From Subtercola sp. PAMC28395 (GTDB lineage Bacteria > Actinomycetota > Actinomycetes > Actinomycetales > Microbacteriaceae): 64,000 nucleotides of DNA. The notes under the pieces were generated by a model. It had not been told where the DNA came from. It was given only the letters and a program-made list of their open reading frames with translations, and did not search any database. The stretch covers positions 1,922,001 to 1,986,000 of the forward strand of contig NZ_CP076547.1 in NCBI RefSeq assembly GCF_018889995.1, read 5' to 3'. This document shows, piece after piece, positions 53,239-64,000 of this stretch; position 1 is the first letter of the stretch, and each line of letters begins with the position of its first letter. The translations under genes were made by a program, and so were the position numbers.

Positions 53239-55125
53239 CTACCGTTTCAGCGCCCACAGGGTGACAGTGGCCGTCGCATCGCCCGTCGTGTACTCCTTGG
53301 AGTCGACCTTCGTGAGATCCGCGGCGTATTCTGTGCCCCAGTCGACAGGCGTGCACGCACTGTCGGTCAGCAACCACTGAACGTCTGCCGCGCGTGTGGA
53401 TGCGAGATCGAGAATGCCTGTGTCTTTCTCAGCGGCAACCTGATGCACCTCTGCATACAGGGCCGGCCACGCCATTCCGGCATTGAAGCTCGCGATCGGG
53501 CCGCCGTCAGACGAGATCTTGAGCAGCAGTTGATCGACGCAATTGTCGGTGCTGATCAGACCATGGCCGGTCTTGGGAACCTCGGCGGCGAGCTCTCCCA
53601 GAGCGTTCAGCCGCGGCGTGTTGAGATTGATGAGCGAGTGGAAGACGGTGTCTTTGTTGAACGCCCGAAAGTCTGCTGAAGAGATGAAGATGACGACCCC
53701 GCAGACAACAACGCTGGTCAGCGCAAGCACCGTCGCGACCGTCGACTGGGGGGCCCCGCGGCGAGGGAAGAAGCCTCGCCGGGTCAGAAGGGGCCGAGCC
53801 CCGAGGTAGTCGATGGCAACCATTGCCCCGACAGGAAGGGTCGTGAACGCCACAATGCAGAACATGTCGAGCCAGAACCTGTACGGTTCCTGGTTCGCTC
53901 CCCACACGTCATTCGTCGCCGTCAGGGCCCAGGCCACGATCGCCCCGATCGCAAAGGCGAGCCACAGGGGCTTTTTTCGGTGGATTCCTGCAGCCATGAT
54001 GGCCAATAGCGGCAGAAGAATCGGCAGCGCAGCGACGATTCCGCGCCAATCGACCCCCAGGTCTTTGGACGAGGAGACCCGGTAGACCAGGAAGGGATCT
54101 TTCGAGAGCAGACCGAAGACCGTGCCGATCACTTGCGGGGACGCTGCGACAACGAGCGCGACCAGGGGCAGAATGGCATCGAGTTTGACACGCAGCACGA
54201 GTAGGACGATGCCTGGCAGTGCCGGTGCAAGGCCGAAAGCGAGTGCCGCGAGCGGCCCCAACCGCCCCGCCACCAGGGGGCCGAGCAGGAACACTGCGGC
54301 GACGAGCACCAGCGAGAGAATGATCATCCATCGGCGTCTCGCTGTGACCAGCGCGTAGGTGGCGACGACGAAGATGGCCAGATAGACACAGACCAGGAAG
54401 CCGTAGGTCTGAACGTTGGCGGCGAGCCCGATGCATATAGCGCCGACGCTGTAGAGCACCCGGCGTTTCCACACGGAGTCGACTCTGACGAACGTCGACA
54501 GAATGACCAACATGCCGATGGAACCGAGGGAAAGCGCTGCCGTCTCTCCGTTGAGTGTGAAGAACACCCCGAAGGCCCCCCAGAGAACGGCGTGGGAGCT
54601 CAGGTTCGTGAACCAATTGCCGTCTTGCAGGTACACCGCGAACGTACCCAGGAGGAACGGCAGGGGAGCGAGGATGGGCATCCACCAGCGCCGCGTGAGT
54701 ACGTACAGAGTCGTTGCAATCGCGGCGATCAGGACGACCTGCACGGCCAGACCGCCCAGCGACCACGCCTGCAACGGATTGATGCCGGTGACGCGTGAGA
54801 TGGTGCCGATCACGTAGTAGTAGAGGTGCGGGTAGTTGTTTGTGCCGGTGTTGGTGAACGGTTCGACGTTGGCGAGGCGGCCGTCAGCGGCATTCGTCAC
54901 CATCGACATGTATGACAGTTGGTCGCCGGCGAAGTACGACCGGAACGAGCTCCAGGCGAAGTCGGTGCGTTGCAGGAGGTTGCTCCACTGCAGCCCGACG
55001 TGGAGCACAACCGCCCCGACGATGGTGGCGACTGCCAGGGCCGGTCGCACAAAACGCAGGGGTCGCGCGGCTATCATTTCGGAGTCGTCGACGCCGGCAG
55101 CATCGATGGTATCGGTCTGAGTCAC
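53239..55125 (-). CDS. Polytopic membrane protein, GT-C-glycosyltransferase-like
   Basis: 628 aa, GTG start with AGGAG upstream. About 12-13 hydrophobic helices between residues 25 and 500, with a first periplasmic loop (RSYFAGDQLSYMSMVTNAADGR, PFTNTGTNNYPHLYYYVIG) that recalls acidic-loop GT-C enzymes using lipid-linked sugars. A soluble C-terminal domain of about 125 residues follows (FNKDTVFHSLINLNTPRLN; VDQLLLKISSDGGPIASFNAG). I can support 'GT-C-like membrane protein' but not a substrate. Divergent from rplU; DUF4031 lies downstream. Confidence 0.75.
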   Translation of the reverse strand: MTQTDTIDAAGVDDSEMIAARPLRFVRPALAVATIVGAVVLHVGLQWSNLLQRTDFAWSSFRSYFAGDQLSYMSMVTNAADGRLANVEPFTNTGTNNYPHLYYYVIGTISRVTGINPLQAWSLGGLAVQVVLIAAIATTLYVLTRRWWMPILAPLPFLLGTFAVYLQDGNWFTNLSSHAVLWGAFGVFFTLNGETAALSLGSIGMLVILSTFVRVDSVWKRRVLYSVGAICIGLAANVQTYGFLVCVYLAIFVVATYALVTARRRWMIILSLVLVAAVFLLGPLVAGRLGPLAALAFGLAPALPGIVLLVLRVKLDAILPLVALVVAASPQVIGTVFGLLSKDPFLVYRVSSSKDLGVDWRGIVAALPILLPLLAIMAAGIHRKKPLWLAFAIGAIVAWALTATNDVWGANQEPYRFWLDMFCIVAFTTLPVGAMVAIDYLGARPLLTRRGFFPRRGAPQSTVATVLALTSVVVCGVVIFISSADFRAFNKDTVFHSLINLNTPRLNALGELAAEVPKTGHGLISTDNCVDQLLLKISSDGGPIASFNAGMAWPALYAEVHQVAAEKDTGILDLASTRAADVQWLLTDSACTPVDWGTEYAADLTKVDSKEYTTGDATATVTLWALKR

Positions 55126-55242
55126 GGGAAGCTGGCTCCTCTTGATGCTGTTGCGGGCCGGCGCAGGCCGAGCGCCTTATGGCCGAACAGCATCCTACTT
55201 GGCTTCGGAGTATTATCGAGTCAGGTCGAAACTACGGCGCGT

Positions 55243-55271
55243 TTGACCCGGGTGCCACCGTGAAGTAAAGT
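55243..55271 (+). promoter_or_regulatory. rplU promoter TTGACC-N17-TAAAGT
   Basis: Near-consensus -35 TTGACC (55243-55248) and -10 TAAAGT (55266-55271) at exactly 17-nt spacing. A start near 55278 gives a leader of about 130 nt before rplU. Confidence 0.8.
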
Positions 55272-55334
55272 AGACCGTTGGTGCGCGCACGGCTTTGCCC
55301 GCGCATCCGACTCCAGATTTTTACCCCCGGGTTT

Positions 55335-55379
55335 GCAGAAGGTTTCTGCGTGCGGTTGTACGCAGAAGCGTGTGGCTTC
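55335..55379 (+). promoter_or_regulatory. Mutually exclusive hairpins in the rplU leader
   Basis: Hairpin 1 is GCAGAA-GGT-TTCTGC (55335-55349), hairpin 2 is TTCTGCGT-N8-ACGCAGAA (55344-55367, 8 bp perfect) and hairpin 3 is GAAGC-GTGTG-GCTTC (55365-55379). Hairpin 2 uses the right arm of 1 and the left arm of 3, so 1+3 and 2 cannot form together. Confidence 0.55.
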
Positions 55380-55406
55380 AGCCCTTTGAGAGAATAGGTA
55401 CGTGAA

Positions 55407-55715
55407 GTGGTTTACGCAGTTGTGCGCGCCGGTGGTCGGCAAGAGAAGGTAGAGGTTGGCACGATCGTCACCCTCGACCGCATCAAGGCCGACAAAGACG
55501 GCAACATCCAGCTGGCAGCGGTGTTGCTGGTCGACGGTGAGAAGATCACGTCAGACTCGAAATCGCTGGCCAAGATCACGGTCACCGCAGAGGTCCTCGA
55601 AGACCTCCGTGGACCGAAGATCGTCATCCAGAAGTTCAAGAACAAGACCGGATACAAGAAGCGCCAGGGCCACCGCTCTGAGCTGACTCGTGTCAAGGTC
55701 ACCACGATCAAGTAA
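55407..55715 (+). CDS. rplU: 50S ribosomal protein L21
   Basis: 102 aa, GTG start. Binds 23S rRNA near L20. [18 protein letters not shown] is the L21 start and the basic end [23 protein letters not shown] the rRNA-binding part. Length is standard. Directly followed by rpmA and then obgE, the normal order. Its leader carries a strong promoter and switching hairpins. Confidence 0.98.
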   Translation: MVYAVVRAGGRQEKVEVGTIVTLDRIKADKDGNIQLAAVLLVDGEKITSDSKSLAKITVTAEVLEDLRGPKIVIQKFKNKTGYKKRQGHRSELTRVKVTTIK

Positions 55716-55730
55716 GGCTGGGTAGAACAA

Positions 55731-56045
55731 ATGGCACACAAAAAGGGCGCGAGTTCCACTCGCAACGGTCGTGACTCCAACGCACAGCGCCTCGGCGTGA
55801 AGCGCTTCGGCGGTCAGGTCGTCTCCGCAGGCGAGATCATCGTTCGCCAGCGTGGCACCCACTTCCACCCCGGCGTGAACGTCGGCCGTGGCGGCGACGA
55901 CACGCTGTTCGCTCTGGCTGCAGGCTCTGTCGAGTTCGGCCAGAAGGGTGGCCGCAAGGTCATCAACATCGTCGCCTCGGCTAAGGCCGAAGCGCAAAAC
56001 ATCGTCGTTCCGGTTGCGGCTGAGGCCGCCTTGGTGTCTGCCTAG
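55731..56045 (+). CDS. rpmA: 50S ribosomal protein L27
   Basis: 104 aa. [29 protein letters not shown] is canonical; the N-terminus reaches the peptidyl-transferase centre, and starts directly with Ala-His-Lys-Lys without the cleavable prefix seen in Firmicutes. A C-terminal extension ([24 protein letters not shown]) makes it longer than the E. coli protein. 15 nt after rplU. Confidence 0.98.
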   Translation: MAHKKGASSTRNGRDSNAQRLGVKRFGGQVVSAGEIIVRQRGTHFHPGVNVGRGGDDTLFALAAGSVEFGQKGGRKVINIVASAKAEAQNIVVPVAAEAALVSA

Positions 56046-56064
56046 TCAGGTACCTCTTGTTGTG

Positions 56065-56096
56065 AGAAGGGGCGGGCTTCGGCCTGCCCCTTCTTT
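56065..56096 (+). terminator. Terminator after rpmA with UUCG tetraloop
   Basis: A 13-bp stem AGAAGGGGCGGGC/GCCTGCCCCTTCT (one G-T pair) capped by TTCG and followed by TTCGTTTC. obgE is 70 nt downstream and may need readthrough or its own promoter. Confidence 0.88.
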
Positions 56097-56168
56097 CGTT
56101 TCACCGGCCTTGTATCTGTTGAGTCACGGCCTTGTGTTTTTTCGTTCAACCCTTCGTTAGGAGAGCAA

Positions 56169-57797
56169 ATGGCAACGTTTGTTGACCAGGTAACCCTCCA
56201 TCTGCGCGCCGGCAACGGCGGCAACGGCTGCGTGTCGATCAAGCGCGAGAAGTTCAAGCCGCTCGCAGGCCCCGACGGCGGAAACGGTGGCAACGGTGGC
56301 GACATCGTTCTCGTGAGCGACCCGCAGACCACGACGATTCTCGAGTACCACCGCAGGCCCCATCGCGTGAGTGAGAACGGCGGACCGGGTATGGGCGACC
56401 ACCGCAGCGGTTTCTCCAGCGAAGACCTCATTCTGCCGGTACCGGTGGGCACCGTTGTGAAAGACGAGGAGGGCAACACTCTCGTCGACATGGACGAGCC
56501 GGGCATCCGTATCGTCGTGGCGCCCGGAGGCCAGGGCGGCCTCGGCAACGCGGCACTCTCGTCGAGCAAACGCAAGGCTCCCGGGTTCGCGCTGCTGGGC
56601 ACCCCCGGCTGGGAAGGCGACGTCTTCCTCGAGCTCAAGACAGTGGCCGACGTGGCCCTGGTGGGGTACCCCTCAGCCGGCAAGTCGAGCCTCGTCGCGG
56701 CGATGTCGGCAGCGAAGCCGAAGATCGCGGACTACCCGTTCACGACACTGCACCCCAACCTCGGCGTCGTGCAGGCAGGCGAGGTGCGGTACACCGTTGC
56801 AGACGTGCCCGGGCTCATCGAAGGCGCCAGCGAGGGCAAGGGCCTCGGCCTTGAATTCCTGCGGCACGTCGAACGGTGCAGCGCATTGCTTCACGTGCTC
56901 GACTGCGCCACGCTCGAGCCCGATCGCGACCCGATCAGCGACCTCGACATCATTCTCGCCGAGCTCGCGGCCTACCCCGTGCCAGAGGGCCAGCTCCCAC
57001 TGCTCGACCGCCCGCAGCTGATTGCGCTCAACAAGATCGACGTGCCAGAGGCGCGCGACCTGGCTGAGATGGTTCGCCCCGATCTCGAGGCTCGCGGTTA
57101 CCGCGTGTTCGAGATCTCGACGGCCAGCCACGAGGGGCTTCCTGCGCTCTCGTTCGCTCTCGCTGAAGTCGTCACCAAGGCGCGCGCTGAAGCCCAGCTC
57201 GAACAGGCGAAGCCTCGCATCGTGATCAGGCCGAAGGCCGTCGACGACGCAGACTTCGTCGTCAAGGTCGAGGGTGGGTCGTTCGGCAACATCTACCGGG
57301 TGCTCGGCGGCAAACCCCAGCGCTGGGTCGCCCAGACCGACTTCACCAACGAAGAGGCCATCGGGTTCCTCGCCGACAGGCTCGCCAAGCTGGGCGTCGA
57401 AGACGAGTTGTTCCGCGCGGGTGCCGTAGGCGGCTCGACCGTCGTCATCGGCCCGGGCAACGGCATCGTGTTCGACTGGGAGCCGACTCTCACCTCGACG
57501 GCGGAGCTCGTCACCGCACCTCGCGGAACCGACCCGCGCCTCGACATCAACCCCCGCCGCACCAATCAGACCCGCCGTGAGCGCTACGTCGAGATGATGG
57601 ACGCCAAGGCGGCCGCCCGTGCCGAACTCGTGCGCGAGAAAGAGGCCGGGTTGTGGGGCGACGAGGCCGACGGTCTCGGGGACTCCGAGTTCACCGAGGC
57701 GGACTTCGCAGCCGCTGCAGCAGGCGCCGGCGCTGCAGGCCCAGGTGATTCCGCCGGATCCGCTGGCGGGCACCCGACTGACGAGGATGAGGCGTGA
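56169..57797 (+). CDS. obgE: GTPase ObgE/CgtA
   Basis: 542 aa. Ribosome-assembly and stress GTPase. Glycine-rich Obg fold ([34 protein letters not shown]), G domain with Walker [10 protein letters not shown] (about 168-176), switch [12 protein letters not shown] and [10 protein letters not shown], then the OCT domain ([26 protein letters not shown]) and a C-terminal charged/Ala-rich tail. Overlaps proB by 4 nt (GTGA). Confidence 0.97.
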   Translation: MATFVDQVTLHLRAGNGGNGCVSIKREKFKPLAGPDGGNGGNGGDIVLVSDPQTTTILEYHRRPHRVSENGGPGMGDHRSGFSSEDLILPVPVGTVVKDEEGNTLVDMDEPGIRIVVAPGGQGGLGNAALSSSKRKAPGFALLGTPGWEGDVFLELKTVADVALVGYPSAGKSSLVAAMSAAKPKIADYPFTTLHPNLGVVQAGEVRYTVADVPGLIEGASEGKGLGLEFLRHVERCSALLHVLDCATLEPDRDPISDLDIILAELAAYPVPEGQLPLLDRPQLIALNKIDVPEARDLAEMVRPDLEARGYRVFEISTASHEGLPALSFALAEVVTKARAEAQLEQAKPRIVIRPKAVDDADFVVKVEGGSFGNIYRVLGGKPQRWVAQTDFTNEEAIGFLADRLAKLGVEDELFRAGAVGGSTVVIGPGNGIVFDWEPTLTSTAELVTAPRGTDPRLDINPRRTNQTRRERYVEMMDAKAAARAELVREKEAGLWGDEADGLGDSEFTEADFAAAAAGAGAAGPGDSAGSAGGHPTDEDEA

Positions 57798-58588
57798 CAC
57801 GGAGCTCCCTCTCGTCGCGTGACGGGATCGTCGCAGCCAGACGCGTCGTCGTGAAGGTCGGCTCCTCGTCGATCAGCGGCGAGAACGCCGGCCAGATCGG
57901 CCCTCTCGTCGCAGCCCTCGCCGCAGCGCACGGTCGTGGCACCGAGGTCATTCTCGTGTCGTCCGGTGCGATCGCCACCGGCATGCCCTACCTGCAACTG
58001 GATGCCCGGCCCACCGACCTCGCAACCCAGCAGGCTGCTGCGGCCGTCGGCCAGAACGTACTCATCTACCGCTACCAGGACAGCCTCGACCGCTTCGGCA
58101 TCGTCGCGGGCCAGGTGCTTCTCACGGCAGGCGACCTTGAGAACCCGAGCCACCGCTCGAACGCCCAGCGTGCGATGGAGCGGCTTCTGGGCCTTCGGAT
58201 CCTGCCCATCGTGAATGAGAACGACACCGTCGCCACGCACGAGATCCGTTTCGGCGACAACGACCGCCTGGCAGCCCTCGTGTCGATCCTGGTCAGGGCC
58301 GAGCTTCTGGTGCTGCTCTCTGACGTCGACGCCCTGTACACGAGGCCTCCCCACGAACCCGGCGCGGTGAAGATCGTCGATGTTCCGGTGGGTGACCTGC
58401 TCAGCGATGTGACGTTCGGCGACATCGGCGCGGCAGGCGTCGGCACCGGGGGAGCGGCCACGAAGGTCTCGGCGGCGCGCCTCGCGGCAGACGCAGGCAC
58501 CGCCGTTCTGGTGACCAGTGCTTCGCTGGTGAATGAAGCGCTCGCCGGGCATCCGGTCGGTACGTTCTTCGTGCCCGCGCGCGCCTGA
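57794..58588 (+). CDS. proB: Glutamate 5-kinase (no PUA domain)
   Basis: 264 aa, GTG start overlapping obgE's TGA. First step of proline synthesis. Amino-acid-kinase fold: [65 protein letters not shown]. The protein ends at [14 protein letters not shown], so the C-terminal PUA domain of the E. coli enzyme (367 aa) is absent, as in several actinobacteria. proA follows 40 nt downstream. Confidence 0.95.
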   Translation: MTRSSLSSRDGIVAARRVVVKVGSSSISGENAGQIGPLVAALAAAHGRGTEVILVSSGAIATGMPYLQLDARPTDLATQQAAAAVGQNVLIYRYQDSLDRFGIVAGQVLLTAGDLENPSHRSNAQRAMERLLGLRILPIVNENDTVATHEIRFGDNDRLAALVSILVRAELLVLLSDVDALYTRPPHEPGAVKIVDVPVGDLLSDVTFGDIGAAGVGTGGAATKVSAARLAADAGTAVLVTSASLVNEALAGHPVGTFFVPARA

Positions 58589-58616
58589 GAGCGCCCATCC
58601 ACGAGCAGCCATTGGT

Positions 58617-58622
58617 TAGAAT
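58617..58622 (+). promoter_or_regulatory. Leaderless promoter -10 (TAGAAT) for proA
   Basis: TAGAAT ends 6 nt before the proA ATG, so proA may be expressed separately from proB. Confidence 0.45.
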
Positions 58623-58628
58623 TCGGGT

Positions 58629-59897
58629 ATGTCGCACACCACTCTCGACGCACCTTCTCTGACCGACAAACTCGTCGCCGCGCGCACCGCCTCGCTGACT
58701 CTCGCAACGGCGAACGCCGACCTCAAGAACCGCGCACTGCACGCCATCGCCGACGCCGTTGAAGGCGGGGCTGGCACGATTCTGCCGGCCAATGAGCTCG
58801 ACCTGGCGAACGGCCGCGATACCGGCCTCTCGAAGGCACTCCAAGACCGGCTGGCGCTGACGGATGCCCGGCTCACCGCCCTCGCCGACGCCGTGCGCGA
58901 GATCACCACTCTGGTCGACCCGGTCGGTGAGAGCATCCGGGGCCGCGTGCTGCCCAACGGCGTTCGGATCGACCAGGTGCGTGTGCCCTTCGGCGTGGTG
59001 GGTGTGATCTACGAGGCCCGGCCCAACGTCACAGTCGACATCGCGGCTCTGGCGCTCAAGAGCGGTAACGCCGTGGTGCTGCGCGGCGGGTCTGCGGCCG
59101 AGAACACCAATGCGGTGCTGGTGTCGCTCATCCAGGAGGCACTTGCGAGCGTGGGGCTGCCCGCCGGGTCGGTGCAGACGATCGATGAATTCGGGCGGGA
59201 TGGCGCGAGAGAACTCATGCAGGCCCGAGGCCTCGTTGACGTTCTCATCCCGCGGGGCAGCGCGTCGCTGATCAACACGGTCGTTGCCGAATCGAAGGTT
59301 CCCGTCATCGAGACGGGCGCCGGGGTCGTCCACGTGTTCCTCGACGAGAGCGCTGACGAGAGCTGGGCTGTCGATATCGTGCACAACGCCAAGGTGCAGC
59401 GCCCGAGCGTCTGCAACGCCCTCGAGACACTGCTGGTTCACCGCGGTGCTGCAGAGCGGCTGGTGCCGCCCGTACTGGCTCGCCTCCGGGCATCCGGAGT
59501 CGTCATCCATGCCGACGACGAGACGCGGGCGCTGTTTGCCGACGCGGTCGTCGCCACCGAAGAAGACTGGCAGACCGAGTACATGAGCCTCGACCTCGCG
59601 GTCAGGGTCGTCGGCGACATCGATGAAGCGATGGAGCATATCCGCCAGTACTCGACGCACCACACCGAGTCGATCATCACCAACGACCTCGGCAATGCCG
59701 AACGGTTCCTCAACGAGGTCGACTCTGCCGCTGTGATGGTGAATGCGTCGACGCGCTTCACCGACGGCGGAGAGTTCGGGTTCGGTGCGGAGGTCGGTAT
59801 CTCCACCCAGAAGCTCCACGCGCGCGGGCCGATGGGGCTGCCAGAGCTGACGAGTACGAAATGGCTCGTACGGGGCAGCGGCCAGATCAGGCAGTGA
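58629..59897 (+). CDS. proA: Gamma-glutamyl phosphate reductase
   Basis: 422 aa. Reduces gamma-glutamyl phosphate with NADPH in proline synthesis. Aldehyde-dehydrogenase-like fold with the conserved GVIYEARPNVTVDIAAL, LRGGSAAENTN, LIPRGSASLI, and catalytic Cys261 in KVQRPSVCNALETLLV. C-terminal FTDGGEFGFGAEVGISTQKLHARGPMGLPELTS is canonical. Length is normal. Confidence 0.97.
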   Translation: MSHTTLDAPSLTDKLVAARTASLTLATANADLKNRALHAIADAVEGGAGTILPANELDLANGRDTGLSKALQDRLALTDARLTALADAVREITTLVDPVGESIRGRVLPNGVRIDQVRVPFGVVGVIYEARPNVTVDIAALALKSGNAVVLRGGSAAENTNAVLVSLIQEALASVGLPAGSVQTIDEFGRDGARELMQARGLVDVLIPRGSASLINTVVAESKVPVIETGAGVVHVFLDESADESWAVDIVHNAKVQRPSVCNALETLLVHRGAAERLVPPVLARLRASGVVIHADDETRALFADAVVATEEDWQTEYMSLDLAVRVVGDIDEAMEHIRQYSTHHTESIITNDLGNAERFLNEVDSAAVMVNASTRFTDGGEFGFGAEVGISTQKLHARGPMGLPELTSTKWLVRGSGQIRQ

Positions 59898-59957
59898 GCA
59901 GGGCGCAGGCTGCCCAACCGCTAGTCTTGTATCGAACCGAGGATCTCAGGAGAACCC

Positions 59958-60182
59958 ATGTCTGTTGTTGCAAATGCGATCGTGCTGGCTGAAGGCGTCG
60001 TCAACGAGCTGCCGATCCCAGCGTTCTTCTTCGGCCTGATCGCGTTCGTCATCTTCCTGGCCTCCGGTCTGGTCATGTGGAGCTACCGTGACGTCGCCAA
60101 CCGCCACGCACACAAGGGCGAAGCCTTTGCGAAGACGCACGACCTGCACGGGCACGGCGACCGGACCGGTGCAGATCACTAA
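59958..60182 (+). CDS. Small single-pass membrane protein
   Basis: 74 aa, ATG with AGGAGA upstream. One hydrophobic helix (residues about 21-42: FFFGLIAFVIFLASGLVMW) and a His-rich cytoplasmic tail (HDLHGHGDRTGADH). Located between proA and nadD, where Microbacteriaceae often carry a protein like this. Function unknown. Confidence 0.82.
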   Translation: MSVVANAIVLAEGVVNELPIPAFFFGLIAFVIFLASGLVMWSYRDVANRHAHKGEAFAKTHDLHGHGDRTGADH

Positions 60183-60227
60183 GGTCTGCCGAAGAGCCAT
60201 GTCGCCGAGACGACGGGTCACCAGCGC

Positions 60228-60848
60228 ATGACGGCAATGACGCCGGTGCTCGACGGGCAGCCGCGGCGGCCGCGGATCGGCATCATGGGCGGCACATTCG
60301 ACCCGATCCACCACGGTCACCTCGTCGCCGCGAGTGAAGTGGCGCAGTTCTTCGACCTCGACACCGTGCTCTTCGTGCCAACGGGCCAGCCCTGGCAGAA
60401 GACCGATGTGACAGAGGCTGAGCACCGCTATCTCATGACGGTGATCGCCACAGCATCCAACCCGCGTTTCACCGTGAGCCGGGTCGACATCGATCGCGGC
60501 GGGCCCACCTACACGATCGATACACTGCGTGACCTGAAGGCCGCGAACCCCGATGCCGACCTGTTCTTCATCTCGGGGGCCGACGCCATTGCGCAGATTC
60601 TCGGCTGGAAAGACGCTGTCGAACTCTGGTCGCTCGCGCACTTCGTTGCGGTTTCGCGGCCGGGTCACACCCTCGCCATTTCCGCTTTGCCGCGCCAGGA
60701 CGTAAGCTATTTGGAAGTTCCGGCGCTCGCGATTTCGTCAACCGACTGTCGTGGGCGGGTAGGCCGGGGATTCCCAGTGTGGTACTTGGTACCCGACGGT
60801 GTAGTTCAGTACATCACCAAGCATCACCTATATCGGAGTGTTGAATGA
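60228..60848 (+). CDS. nadD: Nicotinate-nucleotide adenylyltransferase
   Basis: 206 aa; the first of two nearby ATGs is used. Adenylates nicotinate mononucleotide in NAD synthesis. Nucleotidyltransferase motif [11 protein letters not shown] at 21-31 and the C-terminal [13 protein letters not shown], a slight variant of the usual ISSTxIR. Length normal. Its TGA overlaps the next ATG (ATGA). Confidence 0.96.
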   Translation: MTAMTPVLDGQPRRPRIGIMGGTFDPIHHGHLVAASEVAQFFDLDTVLFVPTGQPWQKTDVTEAEHRYLMTVIATASNPRFTVSRVDIDRGGPTYTIDTLRDLKAANPDADLFFISGADAIAQILGWKDAVELWSLAHFVAVSRPGHTLAISALPRQDVSYLEVPALAISSTDCRGRVGRGFPVWYLVPDGVVQYITKHHLYRSVE

Positions 60849-62194
60849 CTGTGCCTCACGACGAGCAACCGCTGACCAGGCGGCAGCTCCGTGACCTCGA
60901 GCGTCAGAAGCCGCGTAAGCAGCAAAAAGAAGAAGCGAAGGCCGCCGAAGAGGCTGAGGCCCAGCGACGGGCTGAGGCTGCTGCCGAAGCCGACCGCGAA
61001 CGACTGGCCTTCGAAGAAGAAGCTGCCCGTGCCGTGATCGCAGCGCCGGCTGTGCGCGAAGCTGCTGAAGACGCACCTGAGGTCGAACCGGTCGTCGACG
61101 CTGAGCCTGCTGACGTTCAGCCTGCTGCGTCAGCTGAAGAACCGCTGGCTGAACCCGACCCCGGTGCCGAGCCAGCCCCGGTCGACGTCGCAGGCGACTC
61201 CAGTGAGGTCGACGAGGGTGACGATGACGTGCAGCCCGGCGCGGCCCTTGCTGCAACGACCGCGATGCCCATTCTGAGCAGGCGCGCCCGCCGCGCACTC
61301 TCGGCCGATCATCCCTACGCGACTCCAGCCGCGGCTGCAGACAGCGAAACGGCACCAGAGACTGAAGCGGCGCCGGCAACGGGCCCGATCATCGCCGAAC
61401 TCATCCACGAAGACGAGCATGCGTCAGACGGGGTCGACACCAGCACGTTCGGCGTGGGCAACATCTGGGCCGACCGCAGCGCGACGGCGGCATCAGGCGT
61501 AGAAGAAGCTCCCGGCTCGGAGAACGTCGACGTCGTCGAGGTCGTAGAACCCGTCGTCGAAGAGTTGCTGGTCATCGACGAGGCCGTGGCTCCTGAACTC
61601 GCGGCCGCCGAAGAAGACGAACTCGCCGAGATCGACGACACGCCGAGCCCCGACGCCGTTCACATCATCACCATCGATGAGAGCCCCGAGGCGCCGATCC
61701 TGGCTCCGCTGTTCCAGACTCCGGTCGAGCGCGAAGTCGTTCGCACTGACTTGGCTCCAGCATCCTTCGACGATCTGATCGGCGCCCGCGGTGTCGGTTC
61801 ATCGAACAGCGTGTTGAGCACCAGCGCGCTCGTTCTCCCCTCGGTGCCGAACCACGGCGACGTGGGAACAGCGCTCGATGAGACCGGCGAAGTCATCATC
61901 ACGGGTTCGATCGACCTGCCCATGAGCCTCGGCTCGACGGGTGCTGCACCGGCCGACGGCCTCGAATCAGCCGAACTCGACGCATTTCTCGACCATGACA
62001 GCGAAATCGGTTCCGATGTCGCTCCGGTGAGCGCAACACGCGCCATCAGTACTCATGGGTCCAGTTCCGGACTGGTCGCCCCGCCCAAGAGAAGCCGGGT
62101 CAACGCACCCGTCATTCTCGCGGTGACGGCCGGTGTGCTTGCAATCGGGGTCATCGGCCTCCTGCTCGCTGCCTTTGTTTTTCACATCTTCTAA
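60845..62194 (+). CDS. Acidic, tail-anchored membrane protein of unknown function
   Basis: 449 aa. Starts with a basic, coiled-coil-like segment ([20 protein letters not shown], residues 12-55), continues as a highly acidic Ala/Glu/Asp/Pro-rich disordered region, and ends in one transmembrane helix ([20 protein letters not shown]) four to ten residues before the stop. That topology places the bulk in the cytoplasm. It is translationally coupled to nadD and precedes rsfS. I do not recognise a family. Confidence 0.78.
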   Translation: MTVPHDEQPLTRRQLRDLERQKPRKQQKEEAKAAEEAEAQRRAEAAAEADRERLAFEEEAARAVIAAPAVREAAEDAPEVEPVVDAEPADVQPAASAEEPLAEPDPGAEPAPVDVAGDSSEVDEGDDDVQPGAALAATTAMPILSRRARRALSADHPYATPAAAADSETAPETEAAPATGPIIAELIHEDEHASDGVDTSTFGVGNIWADRSATAASGVEEAPGSENVDVVEVVEPVVEELLVIDEAVAPELAAAEEDELAEIDDTPSPDAVHIITIDESPEAPILAPLFQTPVEREVVRTDLAPASFDDLIGARGVGSSNSVLSTSALVLPSVPNHGDVGTALDETGEVIITGSIDLPMSLGSTGAAPADGLESAELDAFLDHDSEIGSDVAPVSATRAISTHGSSSGLVAPPKRSRVNAPVILAVTAGVLAIGVIGLLLAAFVFHIF

Positions 62195-62236
62195 CCGTTT
62201 GGTAACCCACACTTCGTGACTGCAACACCTCGTTCC

Positions 62237-64000
<1,764 letters not shown>

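Overview
This window is GC-rich chromosomal DNA from an actinobacterium, most likely a member of the Microbacteriaceae. The basis is gene content and order: clpP1-clpP2-clpX after tig; ileS-folC-DUF4233-ndk; rne-rplU-rpmA-obg-proB-proA-nadD-rsfS; paired actinobacterial markers such as the SCO1664/DUF3090/MSMEG_4193 cassette; and an ileS T-box leader. Many starts are GTG and many promoters are leaderless with a TANNNT -10 box. I cannot name the genus from sequence alone. Nearly everything is core chromosome. The only clear accessory DNA is the right edge.

Layout. 1-2.5 kb: an S11 peptidase-like protein that has lost catalytic residues, a minimal zincin, tRNA-His and oligoribonuclease. 2.5-11.4 kb: membrane proteins, a DinB-cupin fusion, a GNAT enzyme, a UvrA-like ABC ATPase translationally coupled to a DUF1801 protein, the three-gene cassette (histidine phosphatase, DUF3090, kinase-like SCO1664), tRNA-Arg and small proteins. 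11.4-23.7 kb: msrA, an accessory ssb, a lipoprotein, ettA, two acyl-CoA thioesterases, an FAD dehydrogenase, a truncated haemoglobin, an MscS channel and pepN. 23.8-28 kb: rpiB, a Nei-type DNA glycosylase, a PaiB-like protein, an amidohydrolase, tRNA-Gly and tRNA-Pro. 28-33 kb: tig, clpP1, clpP2, clpX and a BenE-type transporter. 33-42 kb: small proteins, valS, pckG and a divergent RamB/ScfR-type regulator. 42-49 kb: TetR, the T-box, ileS, folC, DUF4233, ndk and VKOR. 50-62.6 kb: rne, DUF4031, a GT-C-like membrane protein, rplU, rpmA, obgE, proB, proA, nadD and rsfS. 62.7-64 kb: tRNA-Ala followed by a truncated large serine recombinase, which looks like the left end of an integrated element.

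Functional themes are protein quality control (tig, ClpXP, EttA), translation supply (valS, ileS with its T-box, four tRNA isoacceptor groups plus Ala, L21/L27, Obg, RsfS), RNA turnover (rne, orn), proline and NAD synthesis, and gluconeogenesis (pckG beside a carbon-source regulator).

The least explained signals are: a 60-bp inverted-repeat element present twice; a hexanucleotide microsatellite directly upstream of a flavoprotein gene; a 3 x 22-bp tandem array before ssb; a cluster of four related GC-rich cores with a perfect hairpin near 27.9 kb; a leader of mutually exclusive hairpins before rplU; the degenerate S11 protein; and the recombinase frame that stays open through tRNA-Ala and into rsfS.
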